This document shows, piece after piece, positions 8,415 to 15,130 of a DNA stretch of 35,043 bases. This stretch comes from a virus, in IMG/VR virus record IMGVR_UViG_3300021961_000014, positions 1 to 35,043 of that record. One strand, given 5' to 3'. The position numbers and the translations under genes are program-made. Numbering within the stretch: position 1 is the stretch's first letter; each line of letters starts with the position of its first letter. A model generated the notes under the pieces. It saw only the letters and a list, made by a program, of their open reading frames with translations, did not search any database and was not told the DNA's origin.

Positions 8415-8798
8415 CTACTTAAATAATTCTGGATGATCAAGTCTTGCACGATTACGCGCACGTGAAACTTCTTCGGATGTTGATTTGTAAAATTCTGTTA
8501 AAACCGTATTCATATCAAAATCAACGTCCGTTTCCATTGCCTCTCCGGCATCTACTTCCTTGCCGCATTCAGAACACGGCCATACTTCTTCCCCTGCCTG
8601 TGACGCTTTAAAACGGTGCTCGCATAGAGCCTGCACGACCATGGTCAATCGACGGGATAGGGGAGGATTCTTTTCCTCGAAAATACGCGCGGCGGATTTA
8701 ATGATCTCGATAGAGGGGGCATCTTCGAGTAGGGCATCTGATAGATCCTGGAGGCGCATCGCCGCGCCTCTGAGGGTTATTTTTTGTGCTGTGTTCAT
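8415..8798 (-). CDS. Hypothetical protein with a CxxC knuckle (127 aa)
   Basis: A leftward 127-aa frame. Its start overlaps the end of the methyltransferase gene by 4 bp (ATGA), so the two are probably co-translated. The N-terminal ~60 residues are helical. PCSECGKEV is a CxxC knuckle, but no second CxxC follows, so a zinc site would need Cys or His elsewhere (LCEH precedes it). The C-terminus is acidic and then basic (SRARNRARLDHPELFK). No family is recognised. Only a terminator follows. Confidence 0.65.
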   Translation of the reverse strand: MNTAQKITLRGAAMRLQDLSDALLEDAPSIEIIKSAARIFEEKNPPLSRRLTMVVQALCEHRFKASQAGEEVWPCSECGKEVDAGEAMETDVDFDMNTVLTEFYKSTSEEVSRARNRARLDHPELFK

Positions 8799-9361
8799 TT
8801 TACGGCAGTCTCCAATTCAATATCTGAAAAAACTTCATTACCGAACACGTCCCATCCTTTGGTGTTTTCACGCGCGAACAATTCAACGCGCGGAATGTCA
8901 CCAAATAGCTCGACTATTTTGTCTCGAATAACGGCTGGTTTTTGGCTGTGCCTCTGTATCGGAGTCATGACGATCTGACTCACGCAATTCGATACCGGTT
9001 TCATTTTTCCCTTGATTCCAAGGACGCATATTTCCGCGTTTGATTTTGTGTAGTACCCAACGCCGAAAAATGGCTTTTCTGTTTGTCTTTTGTTTGTCTT
9101 GACCCATGTAAACGCGTTGGTGGCGTACCTAAACCCCCATGTCTTCAAAACGTTCAATTGTTCAGGCAGTTGTGGAAATGTACACCACATAAACAATGCA
9201 CAATTTTCATCAGCGAGAGATGCAATATCCATTTTCATGATGTCATTTATCGGCATGCATGGGTAATGAGCCATTGCGCCGCCTGAAAACTTTGTTGCTG
9301 TGTTTTTCCGAGCGTTGTACTGCCACGGGGGGTCTGCGTAGATTATGTTGTATTTCTTCAC
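8795..9361 (-). CDS. MT-A70-family DNA N6-adenine methyltransferase (188 aa)
   Basis: The catalytic motif YADPPW is at residues 8-13 and is followed by a Rossmann-type MT-A70 fold: IMKMDIASLADENCALFMW, WGFRYATNAFTWVK, and a C-terminal FARENTKGWDVFGNE. Small phage members methylate adenine in specific sites, for example to evade host restriction. No restriction partner is adjacent, so an orphan protective methyltransferase is likely. The upstream 9362-9725 stretch is decayed, and the nearest intact upstream gene is DUF3310. Confidence 0.88.
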   Translation of the reverse strand: MKKYNIIYADPPWQYNARKNTATKFSGGAMAHYPCMPINDIMKMDIASLADENCALFMWCTFPQLPEQLNVLKTWGFRYATNAFTWVKTNKRQTEKPFFGVGYYTKSNAEICVLGIKGKMKPVSNCVSQIVMTPIQRHSQKPAVIRDKIVELFGDIPRVELFARENTKGWDVFGNEVFSDIELETAVK

Positions 9362-9364
9362 AGA

Positions 9365-9725
9365 GATGTACTTTTCATTGATTTAATTATTATATCCATT
9401 TTCTTCTTTGCATCTTCTAAATCTTGCTCTAGCTCTCCGATATAGTCATTAAGCGACTCAACTTCTGACTCTAACTCATTAATAATATAATTTAAATCCT
9501 TTATCTCCTTGTCTTTACTTACGAGTTTTTAAACAACCAATACTAAATCCTCCGGAATACAATATGGGATTACATAGTCCGGGAATCTATTATCTCCATT
9601 TTGTATAAACCTCCAAAAATGTCAAATTCGATTGGTTTAAAAGATGGTCATAAGCAGAGCATTCGATTCGTTTACTCTTTAACTCAAGAATGTCAACTGA
9701 TTTTTCTGATTTTTCAAATTGACAT
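9365..9725 (-). pseudogene. Decayed stretch with frameshifted protein-like fragments
   Basis: This leftward stretch between DUF3310 and the methyltransferase has protein-like pieces in different frames without usable starts. One reads KRIECSAYDHLLNQSN and ends at 9590. Another reads FPDYVIPYCIPEDL (about 9535-9595). A third is a coiled coil, ELESEVESLNDYIGELEQDL, with its in-frame stop near 9361. Shine-Dalgarno-like GGAGG motifs persist near 9550 and 9610, but no ATG, GTG or TTG follows at proper spacing in the coil frame. The likely explanation is one or two small genes broken by indels; rare start codons or assembly errors are alternatives. Confidence 0.4.
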
Positions 9726-9938
9726 TTAATGCAACATAGAAAGCTCTTCCATGTACCAAAACGCCTTTTGTATGTCTTCATTCTCATCACCCTTTTTTCC
9801 AGCTCGAAACAAATACTTTAAAACATTACCCTTCAAAAACCCCTTTAATTGCTCCGGTGGCAACTTGGCCTTCAAAATATCAATAACCTCAATTCCGCCA
9901 TCAGTATAGTGAGGCGGGTGGTTTATCATGTCTGTCAT
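9726..9938 (-). CDS. DUF3310 (SaV-like) protein, nucleotide-kinase-like (70 aa)
   Basis: The product carries the DUF3310 signature: NHPPHY near the start, IEVIDIL, and KGNVLKYLFRAGKKG followed by EDIQKAFWYMEEL. The family is common in phage early regions and is often annotated as nucleotide-kinase-like, but its activity is not established. I chose the ATG at 9938 because GGAG lies 9 bases upstream; the longer frame from 9971 would overlap the broken zinc-ribbon gene. Intact and close to the family's usual length. Confidence 0.85.
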   Translation of the reverse strand: MTDMINHPPHYTDGGIEVIDILKAKLPPEQLKGFLKGNVLKYLFRAGKKGDENEDIQKAFWYMEELSMLH

Positions 9939-9943
9939 AATCT

Positions 9944-10103
9944 TTACTCCAATCTTATCGAGCACATACAATACGATCTCAACTTTAAAAAATACATTTT
10001 ATCATAACAATCATCACAATATGGACTTTAAATAGATACTGTCATCGCCACGTCCCGCCTTCCCTGTTTCGCTGTCACAGATACAGCAATTTTCATAATT
10101 CAC
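9944..10103 (-). pseudogene. Zinc-ribbon gene split by a one-base frameshift
   Basis: From GTG 10103 (GAGGT 6 bases upstream) the frame reads MNYENCCICDSETGKAGRGD, continues to about residue 27, and stops at 10014. A one-base shift near 10025-10035 restores a frame reading PYCDDCYDKMYF. Together the halves give two Cys knuckles (CCIC and CDDC) with the TGKAG-GDDSIY spacer seen in small phage zinc-ribbon proteins. The break is next to an AAA run. It is either a true pseudogene, a sequencing indel or, less likely, programmed +1 frameshifting. Confidence 0.55.
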
Positions 10104-10144
10104 ACAAATACCTCAATTGAAAAAATATTTTCTATTTACAGAAA

Positions 10145-10173
10145 AGAATAAAGCATTTTCTTTATTCTGTAAA
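10145..10173 (-). promoter_or_regulatory. Leftward early promoter
   Basis: TTTACA (10168-10173), a 17-bp spacer and TATTCT (10145-10150), read on the minus strand, lie about 45 bp before the zinc-ribbon GTG and the DUF3310-methyltransferase block. The surroundings form an imperfect inverted repeat (TTTACAGAA... and ...TTCTGTAAA, 10136-10173), possibly an operator with wider-spaced half-sites. Confidence 0.6.
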
Positions 10174-10184
10174 CAAGATTTTAC

Positions 10185-10213
10185 TTTACATAAGAACAAG
10201 TCCTATATATAAT
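10185..10213 (+). promoter_or_regulatory. Rightward promoter of the Cro-like gene
   Basis: TTTACA (10185-10190), a 17-bp spacer and a consensus TATAAT (10208-10213). The core is bracketed by CTTTACAT and ATGTAAAG half-sites, so it carries operator-like arms spaced more widely than the 13-bp operators elsewhere. AGGAGGTG follows at 10229. Confidence 0.75.
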
Positions 10214-10240
10214 GTAAAGAAAAAAATCAGGAGGTGTAAC

Positions 10241-10420
10241 TTGTCCACAATGATTTCAATTGATGACGTAAAAGAGCATGTAAAGTATGCTTCTAATAAG
10301 TCAGATTTGGCAAAGCGTTTAGGCGTAACGAAGCAATATTTGGAATATTTCCTAACGTCACGAAAAATAAAATTAGAAACGCGTTTAAACTTTACTTTAA
10401 AGAAGAAGTCCCAGGATTAA
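10241..10420 (+). CDS. Small Cro-like helix-turn-helix protein (59 aa)
   Basis: A 59-codon gene starting with TTG 10241, four bases after a near-perfect AGGAGGTG; the next ATG is too far (10250). Residues 20-45 form a helix-turn-helix: KSDLAKRLGVTKQYLEYFLT, followed by a basic RKIKLETR stretch. It stands alone on the plus strand, divergent from one leftward operon and convergent with another, with a strong promoter: the position of a Cro- or CI-type regulator. It is a candidate reader of the phage operators. The stop overlaps the end of the opposing nuclease gene by 4 bp. Confidence 0.8.
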   Translation: MSTMISIDDVKEHVKYASNKSDLAKRLGVTKQYLEYFLTSRKIKLETRLNFTLKKKSQD

Positions 10421-10430
10421 ACCTGGGACT
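10407..10430 (-). terminator. Hairpin shared by two converging gene ends
   Basis: A perfect 9-bp stem AGTCCCAGG / CCTGGGACT with a 6-base loop that contains the stop codons of both converging genes. Read on the minus strand it is followed by TTCTTCTTT, so it may end the long leftward operon; read on the plus strand there is no T tract. Confidence 0.55.
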
Positions 10431-10770
10431 CTCTAAACGATATTACGTCAAGAAATACTTTCTTAGCTTCATCTGTGCTGTAACAAACGGCGCAAATATA
10501 CCCCACCCCAACTAGATAATCTTTCCATACCATTTGCTCTTTTGATTCAGTGCCTTTTTTTTGCTTCATCTCGATGAATAATTTTAGAGCGGGGACAAAT
10601 AGGTCCGGCACGCCAGCGGAAACCCCTTCAGCCTTCAATTTCGCCGCGGTTGCTATGCCTCGTTTTCCGCCGTTTGGTATTGCAAATATTTTGTGGTGGC
10701 TATTTTTTCTTACCCAAGAAACAAACTCTCTTTGCTCAACATGCTCGCTTCTCTTTTTAATAGTTGTCAT
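10417..10770 (-). CDS. VRR-NUC family nuclease (117 aa)
   Basis: The core VRR-NUC motif is visible: FAIPNGGKRG (29-38), then GVPDLF with the metal-binding Asp56, and LFIEMKQKKG with Glu67 and Lys69, i.e. the PD-(D/E)XK set. Stand-alone phage VRR-NUC proteins are structure-specific nucleases, often next to helicases of the SNF2 or RadD type, as here. It is the last gene of the leftward operon. ATG 10770 has AGAGGA upstream and overlaps the small gene before it by 14 bp. Confidence 0.88.
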   Translation of the reverse strand: MTTIKKRSEHVEQREFVSWVRKNSHHKIFAIPNGGKRGIATAAKLKAEGVSAGVPDLFVPALKLFIEMKQKKGTESKEQMVWKDYLVGVGYICAVCYSTDEAKKVFLDVISFRESQV

Positions 10771-10942
10771 ATTCTGGGTCCTCTATTTTTTGAATTTCAG
10801 GTAAGAGGTGACGAGGAGAAACCAGTACCTCATGATTTTCACCACGCCGCTGTATATACTCAGCTGGGACGCGTCGACCATCTACAATCACAAATACAAG
10901 CTCACCTCTTACGTAATCTTTTTTCATATCTATTTTTTCCAT
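10757..10942 (-). CDS. Small hypothetical protein between helicase and nuclease (61 aa)
   Basis: The 61-aa product has beta-rich, charged sequence (VRGELVFVIVDGRRVPAEYI) and an acidic end. It starts 2 bp after the helicase stop, with AAGGA about 10 bases before the ATG, and overlaps the nuclease start by 14 bp. Tight packing and coupling suggest a partner or specificity factor of the helicase-nuclease pair, but no family is recognised. Confidence 0.6.
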   Translation of the reverse strand: MEKIDMKKDYVRGELVFVIVDGRRVPAEYIQRRGENHEVLVSPRHLLPEIQKIEDPEYDNY

Positions 10943-10944
10943 TT

Positions 10945-12525
10945 TTAAAAAATCCTTTCTTTCACGTTAAAATATTTTCCAGATCGTTTGTACTTTATCA
11001 TAGACGGCGGATTAGCCGCGTTCATGTGTTCGCATATAGAGGAGACATCAAACGGCATAGCATTTGTATCTGCACCAGATTTACGTGCCAACTTTCCCAA
11101 CATTCTTATAGCAAGTTGCCCCGCTATCCCTTCATGATTGATTGCAAGAGGCTCTGTGACGTAATCAATTAAGCCTGGGCCTTTATATCTAATCATGATC
11201 AGTTCTTTCCCGCTTGCGCGGCTCTTATGCGGCATCCATTGCCAGCCACTGACGGCCATCTCAGTTAATTCTATCCCCATTATATCATCAGACCTTAACG
11301 TTAGCTTTTTTTCTTCTGGCAGTGGGAACTCGGTACCGCAATTTGTGCAGTTTCTAGCAGATATCGCCACGATCTCACCGCATTCGTCGCAAACCTTAAC
11401 CGGTGCATCGCCGCCCTTGTCACCTTTTTTGTCCGGCGGAGCCACTGCCGTTATAGGTCCATGCATAGAAACAACGCCGGCAAAGTCAAGCACTAAACAA
11501 TGATCAGTGTGTGATTTAACACGAAGCCCACGGCCAGCCATCTGCATATATAACGCCGGTGACATTGTCGGTCTCAACATAACAATCAAATCGATATCTG
11601 GGTAATCAAAGCCCGTCGTTAAGACATTTGCGTTTGTGACAGCTTGAATACGTCCACTTTTAAAGTCTGCAATAGATTCCTTACGTTCTTTTTTACCCAT
11701 TTTTCCAGTTATGCATTTCGCCGATATCCCCCTATCGTTTAGAATATCTGCTATATTTTGAGCGTGAGAAACGCCAGAGCAAAAGAAAAGCCATGCCTTC
11801 CTATCGCCTGCAACACTCAAAACCTCATCTATTACAGCGTTGTTTTTCTTGTCGACATTGACAGCGGCCTGTAGCTCTTTCTCGATGTATTCACCGTTTC
11901 GTTTATGCACGCCTTCGACGTTAAGTTTTTCTATAGTAACCTTACTTTTTAACGTAGACAAAAAACCTTTATGTACCAACTCTTCGATGCTGACAGGCTC
12001 GATTAGCTCGTCAAATATTGCCGGCTTGTCCGTTATGTAACCATGACCCAATCTATACGGGGTTGCTGTCAAACCAACAACCCGAATTTCTGGGTTGATC
12101 ATTTTAAGGTTTGACAGAAAATTACGGTACCCGCCTTCGTCTTTATGACCTACAAGGTGACATTCATCAATGATAACTATGTCAATATGACCTACATCAT
12201 GAGCGCGTTTAGCTATTGATTGAATGCCTGCAAATGTGATCGGCTCGCCAAGTTCTTTTTTACCTAAACTAGAAGAAAAAATGCCCATCGGCGCACCTGG
12301 CCAGTGTTCACGCATTTTTTCGGCATTCTGTTCTATCAACTCTTTGACGTGAGTTAGCATCAAAAGACGCGTTTCTGGCCATTCCTGCAATATTTCCTTG
12401 CACATCGCCGCGACAATATGGCTTTTGCCTGAGCCTGTCGGCAACACCAAGCAAGGGTTACCATCGTTTGATTCAATCCAGCTGTAGAGCTGATCAATTG
12501 CTCGGCGTTGATAATCTCTAAGCAC
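10945..12525 (-). CDS. SF2 DNA helicase, RadD/YejH-like (526 aa)
   Basis: A superfamily-2 ATPase with the full motif set: PTGSGKS (29-35), DECH box (120-123), TATPYR (153-158), and QMAGRGLR (328-335). After the second RecA lobe comes a four-Cys zinc ribbon (C379, C382, C393, C396) and a C-terminal domain, the architecture of RadD, which acts in recombination and repair. In phages this helicase is often near an SSB-like protein, a Sak4-like ATPase and a VRR-NUC nuclease; all three are in this operon. The start is GTG 12525 with AAAAGGA about 9 bases upstream. Full length. Confidence 0.88.
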   Translation of the reverse strand: MLRDYQRRAIDQLYSWIESNDGNPCLVLPTGSGKSHIVAAMCKEILQEWPETRLLMLTHVKELIEQNAEKMREHWPGAPMGIFSSSLGKKELGEPITFAGIQSIAKRAHDVGHIDIVIIDECHLVGHKDEGGYRNFLSNLKMINPEIRVVGLTATPYRLGHGYITDKPAIFDELIEPVSIEELVHKGFLSTLKSKVTIEKLNVEGVHKRNGEYIEKELQAAVNVDKKNNAVIDEVLSVAGDRKAWLFFCSGVSHAQNIADILNDRGISAKCITGKMGKKERKESIADFKSGRIQAVTNANVLTTGFDYPDIDLIVMLRPTMSPALYMQMAGRGLRVKSHTDHCLVLDFAGVVSMHGPITAVAPPDKKGDKGGDAPVKVCDECGEIVAISARNCTNCGTEFPLPEEKKLTLRSDDIMGIELTEMAVSGWQWMPHKSRASGKELIMIRYKGPGLIDYVTEPLAINHEGIAGQLAIRMLGKLARKSGADTNAMPFDVSSICEHMNAANPPSMIKYKRSGKYFNVKERIF

Positions 12526-12543
12526 AATAAAATTCCTTTTCAG

Positions 12544-12580
12544 AACCTACCAGCGACGAATCGCCGGTAGGTTGTTTTTT
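12544..12580 (+). terminator. Hairpin with T tract, oriented against the operon
   Basis: AACCTACC / GGTAGGTT (12544-12551 with 12566-12573) plus an inner GCG/CGC form a stem followed on the plus strand by GTTTTTT. That is a good intrinsic terminator for rightward (antisense) transcripts entering the leftward operon. On the minus strand it lies just before the helicase ribosome site and could act as an RNA processing or attenuation element. Confidence 0.6.
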
Positions 12581-12585
12581 AAAAA

Positions 12586-13080
12586 CTAACGCTTTGCCCA
12601 AGGGGCTTTCTTTGGCTCAGCTACTTGATTCTGCCCCGCGTATGGATTAACGCTTGGCTGTTTTGGTAGGTCAATCGGTGCGCCCTGAGTTATTGCGCGA
12701 TAATCAATAATGACTGTCTTCTCCCCATATACTTGATCATGCTTCGTCTTTGTCGTCACTTCCATTGGCGCCCCTATCAATTGATCTGTGTCAGTGATAG
12801 AATCAAGCCCGCACGCTCTCATGATTCTCCCTAGTTCCTCATGTGCAATCTGCTCAGCTTTATAACTCCTGTTCTCTATGTTCAAATTCACCCAAACTTT
12901 TCTACCCGCATAGCTTGGTCCAACTATTGAAAATGTGATAGCAAGTATTTTACCTGATCCGTCACGTGTACTTTTAATTTCTGCATCATCTATGCACGCC
13001 TGGTAATCACCATCTGGAATTGGGCCGACTGGTTTAGGCTCCGGCATTTGTGATAAGAATATCGCTTTATCTAATTTCAT
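12586..13080 (-). CDS. DUF669-family ssDNA-binding-like protein (164 aa)
   Basis: The sequence follows the DUF669 pattern: PIPDGDYQACIDDAEIKSTRDG, GKILAITFSIVG, GRKVWVNLNIENRSYKAEQI, an LGRIMRACGL helix, and a strand with GEKTVIIDYRA. The last 30 residues are a disordered Pro/Gln/Lys tail ending PWAKR. DUF669 proteins are OB-fold-like and are thought to act as phage SSBs or recombination mediators, usually next to a Sak4-like ATPase, which is upstream here. It may also be transcribed from its own promoter (13120-13148). Confidence 0.85.
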   Translation of the reverse strand: MKLDKAIFLSQMPEPKPVGPIPDGDYQACIDDAEIKSTRDGSGKILAITFSIVGPSYAGRKVWVNLNIENRSYKAEQIAHEELGRIMRACGLDSITDTDQLIGAPMEVTTKTKHDQVYGEKTVIIDYRAITQGAPIDLPKQPSVNPYAGQNQVAEPKKAPWAKR

Positions 13081-13119
13081 TTTTTAATTCCTTTCAATTT
13101 AACAAATTTTATACACCAA

Positions 13120-13148
13120 ATTATAGCATTAGTGTTTTACGCTGTAAA
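13120..13148 (-). promoter_or_regulatory. Internal leftward promoter with operator O7
   Basis: On the minus strand TTTACA (13143-13148), a 17-bp spacer and TATAAT (13120-13125) precede the SSB-like gene. The palindrome TTTACGCTGTAAA (13136-13148) covers the -35 and also encodes the end of the upstream gene. It gives the SSB, helicase and nuclease genes a second start point under the same control. Confidence 0.7.
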
Positions 13149-13400
13149 GCCATTTGTGAGATTAGATTTTTCATTTTTTAAAAATTCAAGAAACTCAGCC
13201 TCATTTTTAAATAGAACTTTTTGAGTCGATCCATTCACGTAAGAAATTCCGCCGTTCTTGTAAATACAAACTTCGTAAACGTTCTCATGAGAGTATGTGT
13301 CAACCTCTATGATGGTATTTCCGCACGGAACATTCTGGACAAACGCCCGCCTATGATGTGATCTTTCAAGTGCATTTTTAACGGCAAGTATTTTTTTCAT
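13137..13400 (-). CDS. Hypothetical protein (87 aa)
   Basis: A leftward 87-aa frame with GAAGGGAAGG upstream of the ATG at 13400. It has a basic N-terminal helix (MKKILAVKNALERSHHRRAF), then beta strands with one Cys, and a charged C-terminal helix (EAEFLEFLKNEK). No membrane segment or known motif. It lies between the 127-aa gene and the SSB-like gene in the recombination operon, and its end overlaps the internal promoter. Confidence 0.6.
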   Translation of the reverse strand: MKKILAVKNALERSHHRRAFVQNVPCGNTIIEVDTYSHENVYEVCIYKNGGISYVNGSTQKVLFKNEAEFLEFLKNEKSNLTNGFTA

Positions 13401-13418
13401 ATCTCAAACCTTCCCTTC

Positions 13419-13802
13419 TCAATCCAACCGAAAATCAACCTTAAAAGTTGGCCGTTGATTTTGAAATTTAACAGCCGGCGCAAACGCGTCTTTTATTTCC
13501 TTCGGGGCTTTCTTCCATACCGATTTTTCAAGCTCAGGCTTCCACCTAAACAGCCTCGACAACTCACCCTCTAAGCCTGCATCGGCGGCGACATCTTGCA
13601 GTATTTCACCATCAATCTTTACCGTCTCAGATATAGAGACACCGACATCGTAAAGCCCCGCATTAAATTTTGAACGCTGGCCAATTTCAATATTTGCGCA
13701 AATAGTGTCTTCTATCGCCCGTCTTAAATCATTCATTTTTTTCTCAATGCTTTTTGCACGACGCCAGCGTCGCGCCAGCGTCTCCAATTCTTTTTCAGTC
13801 AT
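13419..13802 (-). CDS. Hypothetical helical/beta protein of the recombination operon (127 aa)
   Basis: I chose ATG 13802 (MTEKELETLARRW) because AAGGA lies about 7 bases upstream; the longer frame to 13925 has no ribosome site and runs into the preceding gene. The first 45 residues are helical and basic, suggesting a coiled-coil or nucleic-acid contact; the rest alternates strands and helices and contains FRWKPELEKSVWKKAPKEIK. It resembles small phage proteins that accompany Sak4/DUF669 modules, but I cannot name a family. Confidence 0.65.
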   Translation of the reverse strand: MTEKELETLARRWRRAKSIEKKMNDLRRAIEDTICANIEIGQRSKFNAGLYDVGVSISETVKIDGEILQDVAADAGLEGELSRLFRWKPELEKSVWKKAPKEIKDAFAPAVKFQNQRPTFKVDFRLD

Positions 13803-13812
13803 TATTTTTTCC

Positions 13813-14061
13813 TTATGTGTTAGTAAAGCCAAATTTTTTCTCTGGCAATTTTGGTTTTTCCATAAAAATATTCGGAAGAGCATGCGTAGTGTCGTCATGG
13901 ATAACGGTGCCGCAACTACGCTCAAATGCCTCTGAAATTATTTTTGAAAAAAAACTTTTCTTTATAAGAATTTTTTTGCCTAAAAAAATATTTACCCCGT
14001 TAGAAAGCAACACCTCTTTCCCGACTTCCAATTTGTCAATGCTGAGCCATTTATTATCCAT
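13813..14061 (-). CDS. Hypothetical protein (82 aa), translationally coupled to the Sak4-like gene
   Basis: The ATG at 14061 lies inside the end of the Sak4-like gene (8-bp overlap), with AAAAGGAAA upstream. The product has a beta-rich first half (LEVGKEVLLSNGVNIFLGKK), then a Lys/Phe-rich helix and a Pro-rich tail. No family is recognised. Confidence 0.6.
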   Translation of the reverse strand: MDNKWLSIDKLEVGKEVLLSNGVNIFLGKKILIKKSFFSKIISEAFERSCGTVIHDDTTHALPNIFMEKPKLPEKKFGFTNT

Positions 14062-14725
14062 TGTTTTTCCTTTTATTTTTTATTTTTTCGATTATTGCGC
14101 CAAGGTCTGGCGCCTCCCATAAATCACACGCACCGGACCTATCCTTTGCTTGATAAACGCCATCAGTTACACACATAAGCGCAGATGTGGCCTCTCCAGT
14201 TTCCGGGTCAGTCTCTTTTCTCAAACAAAACACCTCATCGAACTGATACATTATCTCTCTTGAAAGCGTTTTCCCCGGCATAGATGGACTATACAGCATT
14301 CTCCCATGCTCATCTTGTTCTCTATCCATCTTTGCTGTCATGTAAACGTCCATATTTAATGCCCTGAATCCTCGGCATATTTCAATGAACTTCTCGTTTA
14401 GATTGCCGTATGCCGCGCGACCATCTTTTGTCGTTTTTTTCTCATGAGACAAAACAATCTCGGCAATCTCCGAAAGACTGTCTAAAACAACGCATCCATA
14501 CCCCCCATGACTCGCCATCTCGTATGCTTCCCAAAGCTCTGACATACTAGACACTTCAACATAGGCCAAATCCTCGTCTAAACTCAAAAGCCCACCCTCC
14601 GCGCTTATAACAAGAGGATTATCAAGAGTTTGAGTAAGCCTAGTCTTCCCAACACCAGCTGCGCCATACACTAATATCTTGACATATTTAGAATCTATAT
14701 CACCTGTCCGTTTTACTTTTAACAT
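14054..14725 (-). CDS. Sak4-like RecA-fold recombination ATPase, AAA_24 (223 aa)
   Basis: A P-loop ATPase with Walker A YGAAGVGKT (20-28), an early strand LVISAEGG, Walker B GCVVLDSLSEIAE, and a later YMTAKMDRE motif, matching phage Sak4-like/AAA_24 proteins that promote single-strand annealing or recombination with an SSB. I chose ATG 14725, which follows AGGAGG by 6 bases; an upstream frame to 14764 starts within the promoter. First gene of the leftward operon, behind an operator-controlled promoter. Confidence 0.88.
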   Translation of the reverse strand: MLKVKRTGDIDSKYVKILVYGAAGVGKTRLTQTLDNPLVISAEGGLLSLDEDLAYVEVSSMSELWEAYEMASHGGYGCVVLDSLSEIAEIVLSHEKKTTKDGRAAYGNLNEKFIEICRGFRALNMDVYMTAKMDREQDEHGRMLYSPSMPGKTLSREIMYQFDEVFCLRKETDPETGEATSALMCVTDGVYQAKDRSGACDLWEAPDLGAIIEKIKNKRKNNG

Positions 14726-14754
14726 ATTTTTCCTCCTAAAACTTGATGCATAGA

Positions 14755-14783
14755 ATTTTACCATGATCTATTTACATTGTAAA
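14755..14783 (-). promoter_or_regulatory. Main leftward operon promoter with operator O3
   Basis: TTTACA (14778-14783), a 17-bp spacer and TAAAAT (14755-14760) on the minus strand lie just before the Sak4-like gene. The palindrome TTTACATTGTAAA (14771-14783) covers the -35. Confidence 0.78.
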
Positions 14784-14795
14784 GTTATTATTTAG

Positions 14796-14823
14796 TGGGC
14801 TCGAATCCCCCCGATGGGCCCCA
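14796..14823 (+). other. Possible tRNA 3'-end remnant
   Basis: GGGCTCGAATCCCCCC followed by GATGGGCCCCA resembles the T arm (loop CTCGAAT, with C instead of the usual first T) and acceptor end of a tRNA, with no tRNA body upstream. Phage attachment cores are often such 3' ends, but no integrase is present. Weak call. Confidence 0.25.
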
Positions 14824-14842
14824 TTATTTAGCCTAAAAATCT

Positions 14843-15037
14843 TCATTTTCTCGGTTTTGGCTCAAAATAATGTTGTACAAATGTGGTACGAGTGGTATTT
14901 TTTATAGGCACCGGCAGCACGGATGGACGCGCGAACGGATGATTGTCTAAAACGTAAACCCAAATTCCGACAGAGGGTTGATCGCCTCGAAGTGCGGTAC
15001 GCAGAGTGTGAGTCCTTGCTATTTTAATAGCGGGCAT
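14843..15037 (-). CDS. Doubtful 64-aa frame in the GC-richer island
   Basis: A leftward open frame of 64 codons (MPAIKIARTHTLRTALRGDQ...), Arg/Thr/Pro rich and unlike the Lys/Ile/Asn-rich phage proteins around it. No ribosome site is evident before the ATG at 15037. Base composition and codon choice differ from its neighbours, so it may be a host-derived fragment or no gene at all. The stretch 14784-15237 otherwise holds the tRNA-like elements and a palindromic repeat. Confidence 0.2.
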   Translation of the reverse strand: MPAIKIARTHTLRTALRGDQPSVGIWVYVLDNHPFARPSVLPVPIKNTTRTTFVQHYFEPKPRK

Positions 15038-15070
15038 CGAATTGGGGACATAGCATTTAGATTAGTTGGA

Positions 15071-15125
15071 ATACCAGGATCCTAGCTCCCTGGATATCTA
15101 GACCCGGAATCAAGCCCGGGACGGT
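15071..15125. repeat. Degenerate palindromic repeat of alphaproteobacterial type
   Basis: Two stem-loops follow each other: CCAGG...CCTGG (about 15075-15094), then CCCGGAATCAAGCCCGGG (about 15104-15121). CTGGAT, CTAGACCCGGAATCAAG and CCCGGGACGG in this order resemble the intergenic CCTGGATCCCGG-ATCAAG-CCGGGATGACGG palindromes scattered through many alphaproteobacterial genomes. It sits directly upstream of the tRNA-like gene. Likely host-derived; the identification is from memory of the motif. Confidence 0.4.
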
Positions 15126-15130
15126 GCAAA

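Noticed and set aside
7805-8461. 218-codon leftward frame overlapping the end of the primase-helicase
   Set aside because: It spans the strong terminator and lies opposite the RepA core; no ribosome site.
10693-11172. 159-codon rightward frame opposite the helicase operon
   Set aside because: It runs antisense through the well-supported VRR-NUC, 61-aa and RadD-like genes, with no ribosome site or domain.
14843-15037. 64-aa leftward frame as a real phage gene
   Set aside because: No ribosome site, unlike amino acid composition and location in a host-like island; kept only as a low-confidence entry.
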